64,000 nt of DNA from contig NW_026869896.1 of NCBI RefSeq assembly GCF_019925205.1, positions 3,162,001 to 3,226,000 on the forward strand, in the 5' to 3' direction. A program made the translations under genes and the position numbers. Positions 42,446 to 51,864 of this stretch are shown here, in pieces. The notes beneath the pieces are model-generated. The model worked only from the letters and a program-made list of their open reading frames with translations, made no database searches and was not told where the DNA came from. The DNA comes from Metopolophium dirhodum (taxonomy: Eukaryota > Arthropoda > Insecta > Hemiptera > Aphididae). Position 1 is the stretch's first letter. Each line of letters begins with the position of its first letter.

Positions 42446-42523
42446 TAATAAAAATAGTGCCGTGCGAATAAGTGATGGATATATCAAACGATTTTTGGCA
42501 TACAGTTTATAATCTGCTTTTCC
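42446..42523. repeat. Inverted partial copy of the 240-bp unit
   Basis: About 78 bp that are the reverse complement of 42291-42370, and equally of the matching part of unit one. It carries GTGCGAATAAGTGATGG and AGTTTATAATCTGCTTTTCC, and can fold back on unit two with a loop of about 75 bp. The copy sits just upstream of the 151-aa gene, so each divergent gene has the same TTATAATCTGC or GATTATAAACT block at its 5' side. Confidence 0.85.
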
Positions 42524-42620
42524 ATGTTACTTAAATAGTGGGGTTCATTAGATCAATAATAATAATACTCAACAAGCTGGTATGCAAGAACGCCGCATGC
42601 AGCGAGCAGAATATTTCATT

Positions 42621-42680
42621 GTAAGTTAATTAATTATAACATTTTAATTTTTAAAATATAATCATTTTATTCATTTTTAG
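42621..42680 (+). other. Possible 60-bp leader intron
   Basis: GTAAGT at 42621 and TTCATTTTTAG ending at 42680 are strong splice signals seven bases upstream of the 42688 start. The exon before it has no ATG in the gene frame. A short upstream frame from ATG 42582 would stop soon after either splice choice, so this would be an intron in the 5' untranslated region. Confidence 0.45.
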
Positions 42681-42687
42681 CAAAGAT

Positions 42688-43143
42688 ATGATACCTGACG
42701 ACAACCTCGATAATGTAATTAGTCATATACCACCGATCACAATACAACATATTGCAAAATATCCATTTACTCACAGTGAACGTGAAGTTTATGAATATTT
42801 TCGCCAGTTGCATTCAGCTTTTGTCGTGAGGGAAGTTCGATATTCATTTGATGATAATATTATCGATATATTTTGCTCATTCGAATGTGCCAATTATATC
42901 AATCAGGCGTATTTTGAGTCGAATCTTGTAAATTTAAGTTTAAAAGCGTACCATGTTATGTTTAAGGATATAAATGTGCTACAAATGTATTGTCAAAGAC
43001 GAAGGTGTTTGGCATGCCAAAAATACGTCACTGTCTGTGACAATCGCAATTTATATGCTGAACCCGAAGAGGATTATGTAATACAAGTATTTCCAATAAC
43101 CAATTGCACCGTCAATCTACTTCAATCAACAGTTCATACATAA
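42688..43143 (+). CDS. 151-aa Polinton protein of unknown function
   Basis: I do not recognise the family. The start is ATG 42688, the first in frame after the possible leader intron; no in-frame ATG exists in the exon before it. Residues 20-55 are helical and charged, and residues 50-95 look like alternating strands. A cysteine group, C102-x4-C107-x2-C110-x6-C117, within a basic stretch could form a zinc site; C63 and C67 add a CxxxC pair. There is no signal peptide or membrane span. It lies between the divergent 240-bp repeats and the polymerase, and is read in the same direction as the polymerase 76 bp downstream. A role in replication is possible from its place only. Confidence 0.62.
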   Translation: MIPDDNLDNVISHIPPITIQHIAKYPFTHSEREVYEYFRQLHSAFVVREVRYSFDDNIIDIFCSFECANYINQAYFESNLVNLSLKAYHVMFKDINVLQMYCQRRRCLACQKYVTVCDNRNLYAEPEEDYVIQVFPITNCTVNLLQSTVHT

Positions 43144-43218
43144 CTACATAAGTGATATTTTATTTTAATACGTTATTATATATTTTATTTTAATGCGGTT
43201 TTGAATTAATTGTTAAAA

Positions 43219-46200
43219 ATGCCAAAATTTAACCGCATTAAAAAAATTAATCGATTAAACATCACTGGACAAAAATTAGTAGAAATTGAGAAATTTAAAA
43301 ATAATCGCTCAAAACTTTTTATTATAAAAACAACGAAAACCTTATTGACTTATTGTCATTTTTAAATTCTACTTCTTCTTCATTAAAATCAAAACTAAAA
43401 GAATTATGTTCTTCATCCACATATAAATTTAATTTATTTGTAGACTTAGTATATGAAAATTTAATTACGGGAGAAGTTCGGGATGTTGCATTTAAAACAA
43501 CAAATGTTTTATGTTATTTTACTTCAAATTTTTCTACCCTTTTTAAAAACATGTTCGATAAATTATTAAATGAACAAGAGTCATTTCTGTTGAAGGGTTC
43601 TTCTTGGAGACAAATTAGTTTAGATGGTCTCCAATTAAGAACAAATAAAGTAAATTTACTAGGGGGTTCCTCATTTATAAAATTACCCCAATCAATTTAT
43701 AATAAAAAAGCAATAATAAACGTAATGAATTATGACAATAGATGTTTTAAATATGCAATTTTATCAAAATTTAATGAAAAAAAAAATAAAAATAATTTTA
43801 GTATTAAATATTTTAATTTTTTGGAAAAAAAAAGTGGTCTTAATTTTAATTGTATTGATTACCCTACACCAATCAATCAAATAAAAAAATTTGAAAAAAT
43901 TAATAACATATCCGTTAATGTTTATAGTTGTGATGATAAAAATCAAATTTACCCACTTCATATAAATAATAACGAAAAATCCGATCATTATGATTTGTTT
44001 TTTTTCTCAAATGAACCAACAACACATTATTGTTACATAGCTAATTTCTCACGACTGATTAGATCACAAAGAACAAAACATGAAAGTAAAATAATTATTT
44101 GCAAGCGATGTTTTACGACTTTTAATGTTAAACCAAATAAAAACAAGGCATGGGGGCAGCATGGTCTCGATAGGCATAAAGTAATCTGCCAAAAACATAA
44201 ACTTTGTAAGCCTGTAATGATTGATCCACATGATGACAAATTTATATATTTTAATAAATATAATCGGGCTGACCGAATTCCTATTGTAATTTATGCCGAT
44301 TTTGAATGCTTTTTAAAACCCACTAATAATATCATAACGGTCAATACTAAAAACACGCATTATCATAAGCCCATGAGTTATGGGCTATATGTTAAAATTG
44401 ATTACAACATCGTCCCAAAAAAATTAGTAAAACAATTTAAAATTCCTAAAAATCCAATAATTTATAGAGGCAAAAATGCATCAAAGCATTTTATGTTAAC
44501 TATAATTGATATTTCTACCAAAATTTATTATCTATATAATACTAATAAATCAATGCATAAATTAACAAAAAAGGAAGAAGGTCAATATATTAATTCGAAA
44601 AAATGTGAACTATGTTTGAGATCATTTAATAATGAAACCGTATTTAAAGTTAGAGACCACTCACATCTTACAGGGAAATATTTAAGGGCTTTATGCTTAA
44701 ATTGTAATTTTTCGGCACAAAACCCATCATTTGTACCAGTATATTTCCATAATTTATCGTATGACGGTCATTTTATTGTACGCACCTTAGGCTGTAATGA
44801 TAATGACATACGCATTATTCCAAACTCGGGTGAAAAATATTTGACCTTTAGTAAGCAAATTTTTGATAAATTTTATGTAAAATTTGTAGACACTTTTATG
44901 TTCATGTCAGAATCACTCTCTAATTTAGCTACTAATTTAGCCGAAGATAAAACAAGATTCCGTGAAATTAACCATCATTTTCCTTTAGAAAACATTGATT
45001 TAGTTATTCGGAAAGGTGTATTTCCATATGAGTATGTAGACTGCAACTCAAAACTTAAAGATACCTCATTACCACCTAGAATTAAATTTTATAATTCGTT
45101 AACAGATGATCATATTTCAAAAAAAGATTACATGCATGCATGCAATGTTTGGGAGAAATTTAATATAAAAACATTAGGTGAATATAGTGATTTATATTTA
45201 TTAACGGACATATTGATTCTGGCTGATGTATTTGAAAATTTTAGAGATATTTGTTTGAAAACTTTTAATTTAGACGCCTCTTATTATTTGACAGCACCTG
45301 GTTTTGCGTTTGACGCAATGTTAAGTTTTACTGGAGTTAAACTTGAGAGATTAACAGATTATTTGATGTTACTCATGATGGAGAATGGAATAAGAGGGGG
45401 GGTATGCCAATCTGTAAGACGCTATGCCAGAGCTAATCTACCAGATGTTGATGGGATTAATTATAACAAAAAAAAACCACACATTTATTTGGCATATTTT
45501 GATTGTGTAAATTTATACGGCAAATCAATGCTTGCAAGTTTACCATACAAAAATTTTGAATGGTATAATGATTTGACATTAGACGTTACTACTATAGATG
45601 ACGATGCACCTATTGGTTATATACTGGAAGTGGATGTGGATTACCCCGAAAAATTACATGATATTCATAGCGATTTACCTTTTTTGCCACACAATAGTTG
45701 TCCACCTAATTCTAAGATTATTAAACTGCTGACAACTTTAAATAATAAATCAAATTATGTCGTTCATTATAGATTGTTAAAGCAGGCAATTCACAACGGA
45801 TTAAAAGTTGTAAAAGTTCATAAAATAATTAAGTTTGATCAATCAAAATGGTTAGCCCCTTATGTTGATAAATGCACTAGTATGAGGGTCTTGGCAAAAA
45901 ACAAGTTTGAATATGAATTTTGGAAATTACTCGTGAATAGTGTCTATGGGAAATGTATGGAGAATCCGCGTAAAAGATTGGATATAAAGTTGGTATCAGA
46001 TGATCGAAAAGCTCATAGGCTAATGAGAAAACCTAATTTCATAGATAGAACTATATATAGCAATGAGTTAATGTCTTTACATTTTCAAAAAGAAAAGATT
46101 AAATTTGATAAACCAATCTACGTGGGATTTTCTATTTTAGATATATCGAAAACCTATATTTATAATTTCCATTATGACGTAATGAAAAATAAATACGGAA

Positions 46201-46748
46201 AAAAAATATCACTATTATACACTGATACCGATTCATTAATATATCGTATTAAAACAAATAATTATTTTAATGATTTAAAATTTGATTTATTGAGTCATTT
46301 TGATACTTCTAATTTTCCAATTAGTCACTTTTGTTACAGTGATAAACATAAGAACACCCCAGGATATTTTAAAGACGAATTGAAGAGTGAAATTATGACG
46401 CAATTTGTAACGCTAAGACCCAAATTATATGCTTATACAGTAAGTGGTATTGAATACAAAAAGGCAAAAGGTGTAAAAAAGTATGTTAGAGACAAGTATA
46501 TGACGGTCAATCATTATTTAGATATTTTATCAAAGTTCAGTATACAAAATTCCTCACATTTGGATGCACAAAATGGTGAATCTAGTCAAATTAATGCATA
46601 CTGTGATATTAACTCAATACAGGCAACAAAACATAATGTTTATTCCAAAACAACCAGAAAAATAGTATTGAGTGCAAATGACGATAAACGTGTCATATTA
46701 AAAGGTGGTATTTGCACTTTACCATACGGACATTATAAATTAAACTAA
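43219..46748 (+). CDS. POLB: Protein-primed family B DNA polymerase, N-terminal frame break
   Basis: The element's replicative polymerase (DNA_pol_B_2 type), which would copy the linear DNA from protein-primed ends. The long open frame (43305-46748, about 1,130 codons from 43353) has no ATG near its 5' end. An ATG frame from 43219 runs 48 codons and overlaps it out of phase to 43365, so one base appears to be missing between 43305 and 43362. Numbering from 43353: exonuclease motif YADFEC (D316, E318); a zinc motif from about residue 418 with CELC...DHSH.TGKY...C..CN, like endonuclease VII and common in this family; FHNLSYDGHF (exo II); YSDLYLLTD (exo III); polymerase motif A at D717 (FDCVNLYGKSM); NSVYGK (motif B); YTDTDS (motif C, D958 and D960); then KKAKGVKKY. 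All catalytic residues I can identify are present. It converges on the capsid cluster. Confidence 0.93.
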
Positions 46749-47966
46749 TCAAAAATAATTATGAATATGTTTTATTACAAACGTATTTTATAAATAGTAA
46801 ATCATTTAACTAATTAGCTATTCGACAAATCGTTATCGATGATAAAATTAATTAAGGGAGCTATAGTAACCTAATCATGAAGCAAATTGTTTAATTTTTA
46901 TATTATAATATATTAATGTACAAAATATAACAATAATCATTGTTTTTCAAATTTAATATTTCTAAAAGTGTTATAATATTTAATTCATTGAACATTTTAT
47001 AAATTGTAAAAATGGAAAATGTATGTTATTTAATTTGGTTACAAACTTTTTGTTAAAACTATGTATATATTTTAATATTCTAACATTGATCATTAACTTT
47101 TATGTATGATTCATTTCTATTTATTTTTTATTATTAAATAATAATATACATAATTGTATTGTGATTGACTTTGGTCGAGATTCATTATGTTAAATTGTAA
47201 GTAATATGATTTATGATACTGTAATTATTTAATAATAAATTAAAAAATTGTAATATGCCGGTTCTATGAAGATGATGAAGCAAAATGTATATAATTTTAC
47301 TTTTTATTGATCCTATTATATTAAATATAGAAGTCTATTTATGTTTATATACTTTAGTTATATTGATTTATTTAAAATATGTTATAATTGGTAAATATTA
47401 TTATACTTTTGTTAATATCGTTATTCTATATTGTAATTGAACATTGGCCTTGTAAATATTAAATAAAATTAAATAAATAATATATAGAATAATGATGCAT
47501 TTTATACTTGATCATTCAATTTTGAAATTTAGTGTTATAACTTATAAAATTATGTTTTTAATTTTTTTGAATCTTGTATAACTAAATCATTTGAAACAAT
47601 ATTGTACTTAACCAATTGTGTAATTTTTATATAAACCTGATCGCTTATTATCCCGTGCTAGTAGTATACATCTGTATGTTTACAGTTCATTGACGTGTTG
47701 TAACGTAATGATTAAGACTTAATCTGGATATCCCTCCGGGGGGTCACCGATTTACTGAGACACACATTACTGAGATTACACACATGTTGTAAACCTATTT
47801 ATTCATTACACAAAATTATTTAGTGTATATACATCAAATGTTTACACTATAGTCAAAATTATTTTTTATCAAACCTTACTATAAAACTGAAATAATATTT
47901 AATGAAAATATTACAAATTAATAAATAATAGTTTTTTTATTGTTATAAATTAATTCTTAATTATAT
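46749..47966. other. 1.2-kb AT-rich gap between polymerase and capsid genes
   Basis: The longest gene-free stretch of the element, between two convergent 3' ends. It is mostly A/T low-complexity sequence without a sustained open frame. The exception is a short GC-rich island at 47727-47760 holding CCCTCCGGGGGGTCACCG, followed by two similar copies of TTACTGAGA with ACACA (47751-47790). A poly(A) signal for the leftward capsid transcript (reverse-strand AATAAAAAAAC) is near 47931-47941. Nothing else was recognised. Confidence 0.5.
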
Positions 47967-49175
47967 TTACACAAGTTTTCTTACTTCTCTAGTAAAAGGT
48001 ACATATTCTACAATTCTATCATGAATTAATAAACAGTAAGCAGTCACACCTGCTAGTGATTCTGAAGCTTCAATTTCCAATTGAACATCTACTGCTGAAG
48101 CAGTGGCTGAATCGTTCTGTTTCGAAGTATCGATGACTATAATTGGTGCGTTTGTCAGAAAAGTAGAAGGACTCAATATGGGGTTACGAATACTTTTTTC
48201 ATAGTACGATTCTTGAAACGATGTATACATATTATATAATAAGGTGAAATTATTTTTAGTAAAATCTAAATTCAAATTATTGTATGGATAAGCTATCGAG
48301 TTCAGAAACACTTTAACGTTTGTTAAATTACAATGGTCAAATATACTACAATCTTTTGTTATCAAATTTTTGCGTCCTTTTTGTAATCCAATTATGATAA
48401 ATCGGGGTTTTTCTAATTTTGATGCAGTTTTCAAATTCCATACAACTTTTTTAGTGGTACCAAGTTCAGGATATTCAAAAGTTTCAAAAGATCTAAAAGG
48501 GATAAATAGGCTTTTTTCTTTTTCTATAAGTTTCAATAATTTTAATCTTTCTTCATCGTCAACAGTGATATGTGGTACCATCCAGACAATTTTATTTAAA
48601 ACGACTTTACCTTCAGTAGCAGTTGCACCAGTTTTAACTTGTAAAGCATTTAAATCACTATGACTTCGGGTTAATATTAATTCCAATCTAGAATTCACTA
48701 ATATTCTTTTATAGTCTTCAAATAAACCTAACCAATATTTCAATGGAATGCAAGCACTAAATTCACCTTTATCATTTTCCGATTGTGTTGCGTTTTTAAA
48801 ATTCCAGCCAGCATTTTCATAGCAATTGTAGTTGTCTGGCGTACCGGATAAGTAACCTTTCAACGAGCTAGTGATTCCAAGAACACGTGCGCTATCTACT
48901 TCTATCCCATTGATTTCCAATCGTATTTGTTCGAAGAGGTAAGAGTAACCGTTATTAGATAGTTTCACTTTGGTAGGATCAGTAATTGTTCCTTCCAAAA
49001 AAATGAAGCTTTCGTGTAGGTATGGATAAACATCCGTTTGCTGGATTGATATACGTATTTCATCATTATTATTAAATGATGTTGTATACGGTGCGTATGA
49101 ATGATATTCAATTTTCGTAATTTTAGAATCCGTTTCGTACTGTGAAGTTATATCCAAAATATCACTTTCAGGCAT
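47967..49175 (-). CDS. MCP: Major capsid protein, double jelly-roll, 402 aa
   Basis: The hexon-like capsid protein of Polintons, which would form the trimeric building blocks of an icosahedral shell. The N-terminal region has the family pattern FNNNDEIRISIQQTD, then YLHESFIFLEG. A segment around residues 80-112 reads YLFEQIRLEINGIEVDSAR and ITSSLKGYLSG. These are typical of arthropod Polinton capsid proteins, which are often auto-named F54H12.2-like. The remainder alternates short strands, fitting two jelly-rolls. The frame is intact from ATG 49175 to the stop at 47967. It is the last gene of a leftward cluster (protease, two minor capsids, small basic protein, MCP), and its first 8 bases overlap the end of the small basic gene. 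Confidence 0.9.
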   Translation of the reverse strand: MPESDILDITSQYETDSKITKIEYHSYAPYTTSFNNNDEIRISIQQTDVYPYLHESFIFLEGTITDPTKVKLSNNGYSYLFEQIRLEINGIEVDSARVLGITSSLKGYLSGTPDNYNCYENAGWNFKNATQSENDKGEFSACIPLKYWLGLFEDYKRILVNSRLELILTRSHSDLNALQVKTGATATEGKVVLNKIVWMVPHITVDDEERLKLLKLIEKEKSLFIPFRSFETFEYPELGTTKKVVWNLKTASKLEKPRFIIIGLQKGRKNLITKDCSIFDHCNLTNVKVFLNSIAYPYNNLNLDFTKNNFTLLYNMYTSFQESYYEKSIRNPILSPSTFLTNAPIIVIDTSKQNDSATASAVDVQLEIEASESLAGVTAYCLLIHDRIVEYVPFTREVRKLV

Positions 49176-49326
49176 TTTGCTTCAATTGATAACCCAGAGC
49201 TTGTAAAATTTTTTTATTCTTCACTGTCAATTTTTTTATTTTATTTGATGTTACTGGTAGCACTTTAGTCTTATGACTAGTTGTTCTGATCCGAAGTAGT
49301 GGACTTATATTGAATTTTAATCCCAT
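49168..49326 (-). CDS. Small basic protein, 52 aa, between capsid genes
   Basis: A tiny frame that starts at ATG 49326, one base after the stop of the minor capsid gene (TGA 49330-49328), and ends by overlapping the MCP start by 8 bp. This tight packing supports it as a real gene. The product is rich in Lys, Thr and Asn. Its C-terminal half has a helix with the pattern LTVKNKKILQALGYQLK, like short Polinton proteins in this position. There is no membrane span or cysteine pattern. A longer reading from 49359 would overlap the minor capsid coding region and is less likely. A structural or DNA-contact role is an inference from charge and place. Confidence 0.6.
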   Translation of the reverse strand: MGLKFNISPLLRIRTTSHKTKVLPVTSNKIKKLTVKNKKILQALGYQLKQNA

Positions 49327-49327
49327 C

Positions 49328-50068
49328 TCAAGACCCGTAACGTTTAATATGTAACACAATTGTCAATGCCTCATCAAAATTATCAATCGGATTATGATCT
49401 TGATCTACTAACTGAACGGTTATCGAGTCAATATTTGTTTTATTCAATTTGTAATATATTAAGTTTGGTGGTGACTGTATAACTTTAGATCCTGTTTTTT
49501 CACTCGGGAAAAACTCATAAATCGAATGACTTTGAAGATGGTTGTTGAATGATCCTTGAGCTATATTACACATTACTTTTATAGAATTAATTGTGTTTAA
49601 ATTGACAGCTTTTTTTGATCGAAGAATTTCATTGTATGGGTTATATACTCGTTTTTCAAAACCGAATACAGGTGCTATACTATGCGGATACTCAAAGTGT
49701 AGTATCCCATTACATTTTATATACGATCTGAAATCGTTAGGATCAACCGTAATGTCGAATGTTAAATTGGTTAAGTTTTTACTATTATAGGTATCTATTT
49801 GCTTCTTAACTCGTTGCTTAATATCTTCAATTTCATAACAACCCTCTTCCAATGTAATAAAACATATCATAGGATCATTATTGTTTTCATTCTCAGCTAC
49901 TTGTATAGAAAATTTATTATTATTATCATTAATATTTGGAAACGAATTAAATGACTGTAAACATAACAAAGCTATTTCTGAGTCCTCGTAAAGGCCTATA
50001 GGTGGAAAATAATTTACAGATAATATGGTAGCATTCCCAGTTAAACTTAAAGTAACTGACTCATACAT
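49328..50068 (-). CDS. mCP: Minor capsid (penton-like) protein, copy 1, 246 aa
   Basis: Single jelly-roll capsid protein expected at the five-fold vertices. It has the family signature SHSIYEFFPS (about residue 180), followed by IYYKLNKTNIDSITVQLVDQ and the C-terminal strand of the type IVLHIKRYG. Upstream are FRSYIKCNGILHFEYP and SIAPVFGF. The frame is intact. It lies 21 bp downstream of a second gene of exactly the same length (50090-50830) that is clearly its paralogue, so the two arose by tandem duplication. It is followed by the 52-aa basic gene and MCP. Expression is probably from the leftward structural transcript, though the repeated ATG contexts suggest each could have its own signal. 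Confidence 0.87.
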   Translation of the reverse strand: MYESVTLSLTGNATILSVNYFPPIGLYEDSEIALLCLQSFNSFPNINDNNNKFSIQVAENENNNDPMICFITLEEGCYEIEDIKQRVKKQIDTYNSKNLTNLTFDITVDPNDFRSYIKCNGILHFEYPHSIAPVFGFEKRVYNPYNEILRSKKAVNLNTINSIKVMCNIAQGSFNNHLQSHSIYEFFPSEKTGSKVIQSPPNLIYYKLNKTNIDSITVQLVDQDHNPIDNFDEALTIVLHIKRYGS

Positions 50069-50089
50069 TACAAAATCTAAGATATAAAT

Positions 50090-50830
50090 TTAATGATGAG
50101 ATCCGTGACGTTTAATATGCAGAACAACTGTTAACGTTTCGTTAAAATTGTCAATTGGATTATTGTTTTGGTCAACTAACTGAACAGTAATTGAATTAAT
50201 ATCTGTTTTGTTTAATCGGTAATATATAAGGTTTACCGGAGATTGAACAACCTTTGTTCCTCTTCTCCCACTCGGGAAAAACTCATATATCGAATGGGTT
50301 TGAAGTTGGTTGTTGAATGACCCATGTGCTATATTACACATTACTTTTATAGAATTTAATGTGTTTAAATTTGCAGCTTTATCCGATCGATGTTCTTCAT
50401 AAAACGGTCCACAATCTTTCTTTCTATACCCAAAAACAGGTGCTATACTATACGGATGCTCAAAGCGTAGTATTCCATTACATTTTATATACGTTCTAAA
50501 ATCGATAGGATCAATACGTACATTGAATGTTAGCTTTGTTCCGTAGACTTTATTAGCTTGAGGTAACTCTTCTACCATATATTTGTTAATATCTTCTATG
50601 TCACAGCATTCGACTGGCACAAAAAATTGAATATTTACTTTTCTATCTGGAGGAATTGATTTTATTCTCAGCCGGTTATTAGTTAGATTTATAATATTTG
50701 GAAATGAATTGTATGTTTGCAAAGATAACAAAGCTATTTCTGAATCCTCGTAAACGTTTAGAGATGGAAAATAATTCGTGGATAATATAGTTGTATTTCC
50801 AGTTAAACTTAATGTAACAGATTAATACAT
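50090..50830 (-). pseudogene. mCP: Minor capsid protein, copy 2, stop at codon 3
   Basis: Tandem paralogue of copy 1: same length (741 bp), same motifs (SIYEFFPSG, IYYRLNKTDINSITVQLVDQ, FRTYIKCNGILRFEHP), but clearly diverged, most so in residues 45-100. The ATG at 50830 is followed by TAT and then an in-frame TAA (50824-50822) where copy 1 has a Glu codon. The other 243 codons are open. The ATG lies inside the last codons of the protease gene (22-bp overlap), as expected for compact viral-type genes. Either this is a recent nonsense change or translation starts at a later, non-ATG or internal codon; the next in-frame ATG is well inside. The preserved frame despite divergence argues that both copies were once functional. 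Confidence 0.75.
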
Positions 50831-51816
50831 TGTAAAAATTCAAGACATAAATGACCACAGTTAAATGTATTGAAGTCTTGATAGTTGGAATAGTTGTATA
50901 CTATTTTGAACTGTCTGAAATAATGTTGTAATTCAATTGGTGGTGGTAAATCACCAAAGCTATCAAAATATACAACTTTGTCCTTATTTTTATAAAACGC
51001 TACCCAATGGCTTCCGTCGCCTGAAGATATATCCAAGTTTAATATACCACATTCAATCGTATGCGGTTTTTTAGGTAAGTTATCACGTGAAAAGACACCA
51101 CGGAAATGATTGATTTTCAACTTCCCGACGTATTTTATAATATCCTGAGACGAAAGCGGTCTGTCAGGTAGCGTAATCATCAGTTTTTTTTTTTTTCTTG
51201 ATCTATTCTTGTTTGAATTCAAACCACTTCCTTTTTTTCTTTTTCTATTTTGAACCGCATTATACACACTAGCACCTCCATACATCAAACTACCAAGTGC
51301 TGACAATCCTGCAAATATAGGTATTAAAGGAATTACACCTCCTGACTGTCTCGGTGCTAAAATCAGCCTTTTACCACCATTCTTTTTCTTTGAGATTCTT
51401 TTTTTCTTCGCTGCTAATATACCATTTGTTTTTATAGCACGTTTCCGTTTACAACCCATACCTATTTTTCTTTTAGCTTTCATCGCATTTGTTACTGCAT
51501 ACGCAACTAGTTTCTCTTTTTTAGGAGTATCTTTTGCTTTAAATCTTTCCCAAGCACGATTTTCTAACACTTTATCAGCTCTATGTCTATCGTCTAAATT
51601 TTTACTCGCTGCATACACAATATCGTGATCGCGACAAGCAGCATCCAATGGGTTTATTCCTTTATCACCACGATCTAACCTCTTTTTTAATTTCGTACCT
51701 GGACCGCAATACTGATATCCTGGTACATGGGCTTCAAACGGGAGACTATTTATAAGGGAGTTTACAAATCCTTTTCCAGTCTTGACTGACTTACACTTAC
51801 GAGTTGAACGTGTCAT
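50809..51816 (-). CDS. PRO: Phospholipase A2 / adenain-like protease fusion, 335 aa
   Basis: Two enzymes in one frame. Residues 30-70 hold a parvovirus-VP1-type phospholipase A2 core: the calcium loop YCGPG (36-40) and DAACRDHDIVY with the His64-Asp65 pair. Residues 110-215 are strongly basic (runs of K and R) around a glycine-rich hydrophobic segment starting near GGVIPLIPIFAG, which could contact membrane or DNA. Residues 215-335 are an adenain/C5-type cysteine protease with GSHWVAFY (His270), YFDSFG (Asp285), Gln313 and CGHLC (Cys320) in the order His-Asp-Gln-Cys. In this family the protease matures capsid proteins and the lipase domain helps virions cross membranes. It is the first gene of the leftward structural cluster, intact, and divergent from the ATPase 48 bp away. 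Confidence 0.88.
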   Translation of the reverse strand: MTRSTRKCKSVKTGKGFVNSLINSLPFEAHVPGYQYCGPGTKLKKRLDRGDKGINPLDAACRDHDIVYAASKNLDDRHRADKVLENRAWERFKAKDTPKKEKLVAYAVTNAMKAKRKIGMGCKRKRAIKTNGILAAKKKRISKKKNGGKRLILAPRQSGGVIPLIPIFAGLSALGSLMYGGASVYNAVQNRKRKKGSGLNSNKNRSRKKKKLMITLPDRPLSSQDIIKYVGKLKINHFRGVFSRDNLPKKPHTIECGILNLDISSGDGSHWVAFYKNKDKVVYFDSFGDLPPPIELQHYFRQFKIVYNYSNYQDFNTFNCGHLCLEFLQCINLLH

Positions 51817-51820
51817 CGAT

Positions 51821-51857
51821 AACTGATTACAAATTGGAAAATTCTAGCGTATTTATA
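51821..51857 (-). promoter_or_regulatory. Core promoter of the structural cluster
   Basis: Reverse-strand TATAAATA (51857-51850) and TCAGTT (51826-51821) are about 33 bases apart inside the 48-bp gap between divergent genes. The start codon at 51816 would follow the initiator by only about 8 bases, so the leader is very short. Confidence 0.55.
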
Positions 51858-51864
51858 AGAAAAA

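Noticed and set aside
43764..44239. Two reverse-strand frames inside the polymerase
   Set aside because: Shadows of the polymerase coding sequence; low complexity and no recognisable motif.
48370..49790. Plus-strand frames opposite the capsid genes
   Set aside because: Antisense shadows of MCP and minor capsid genes, with no independent signal.
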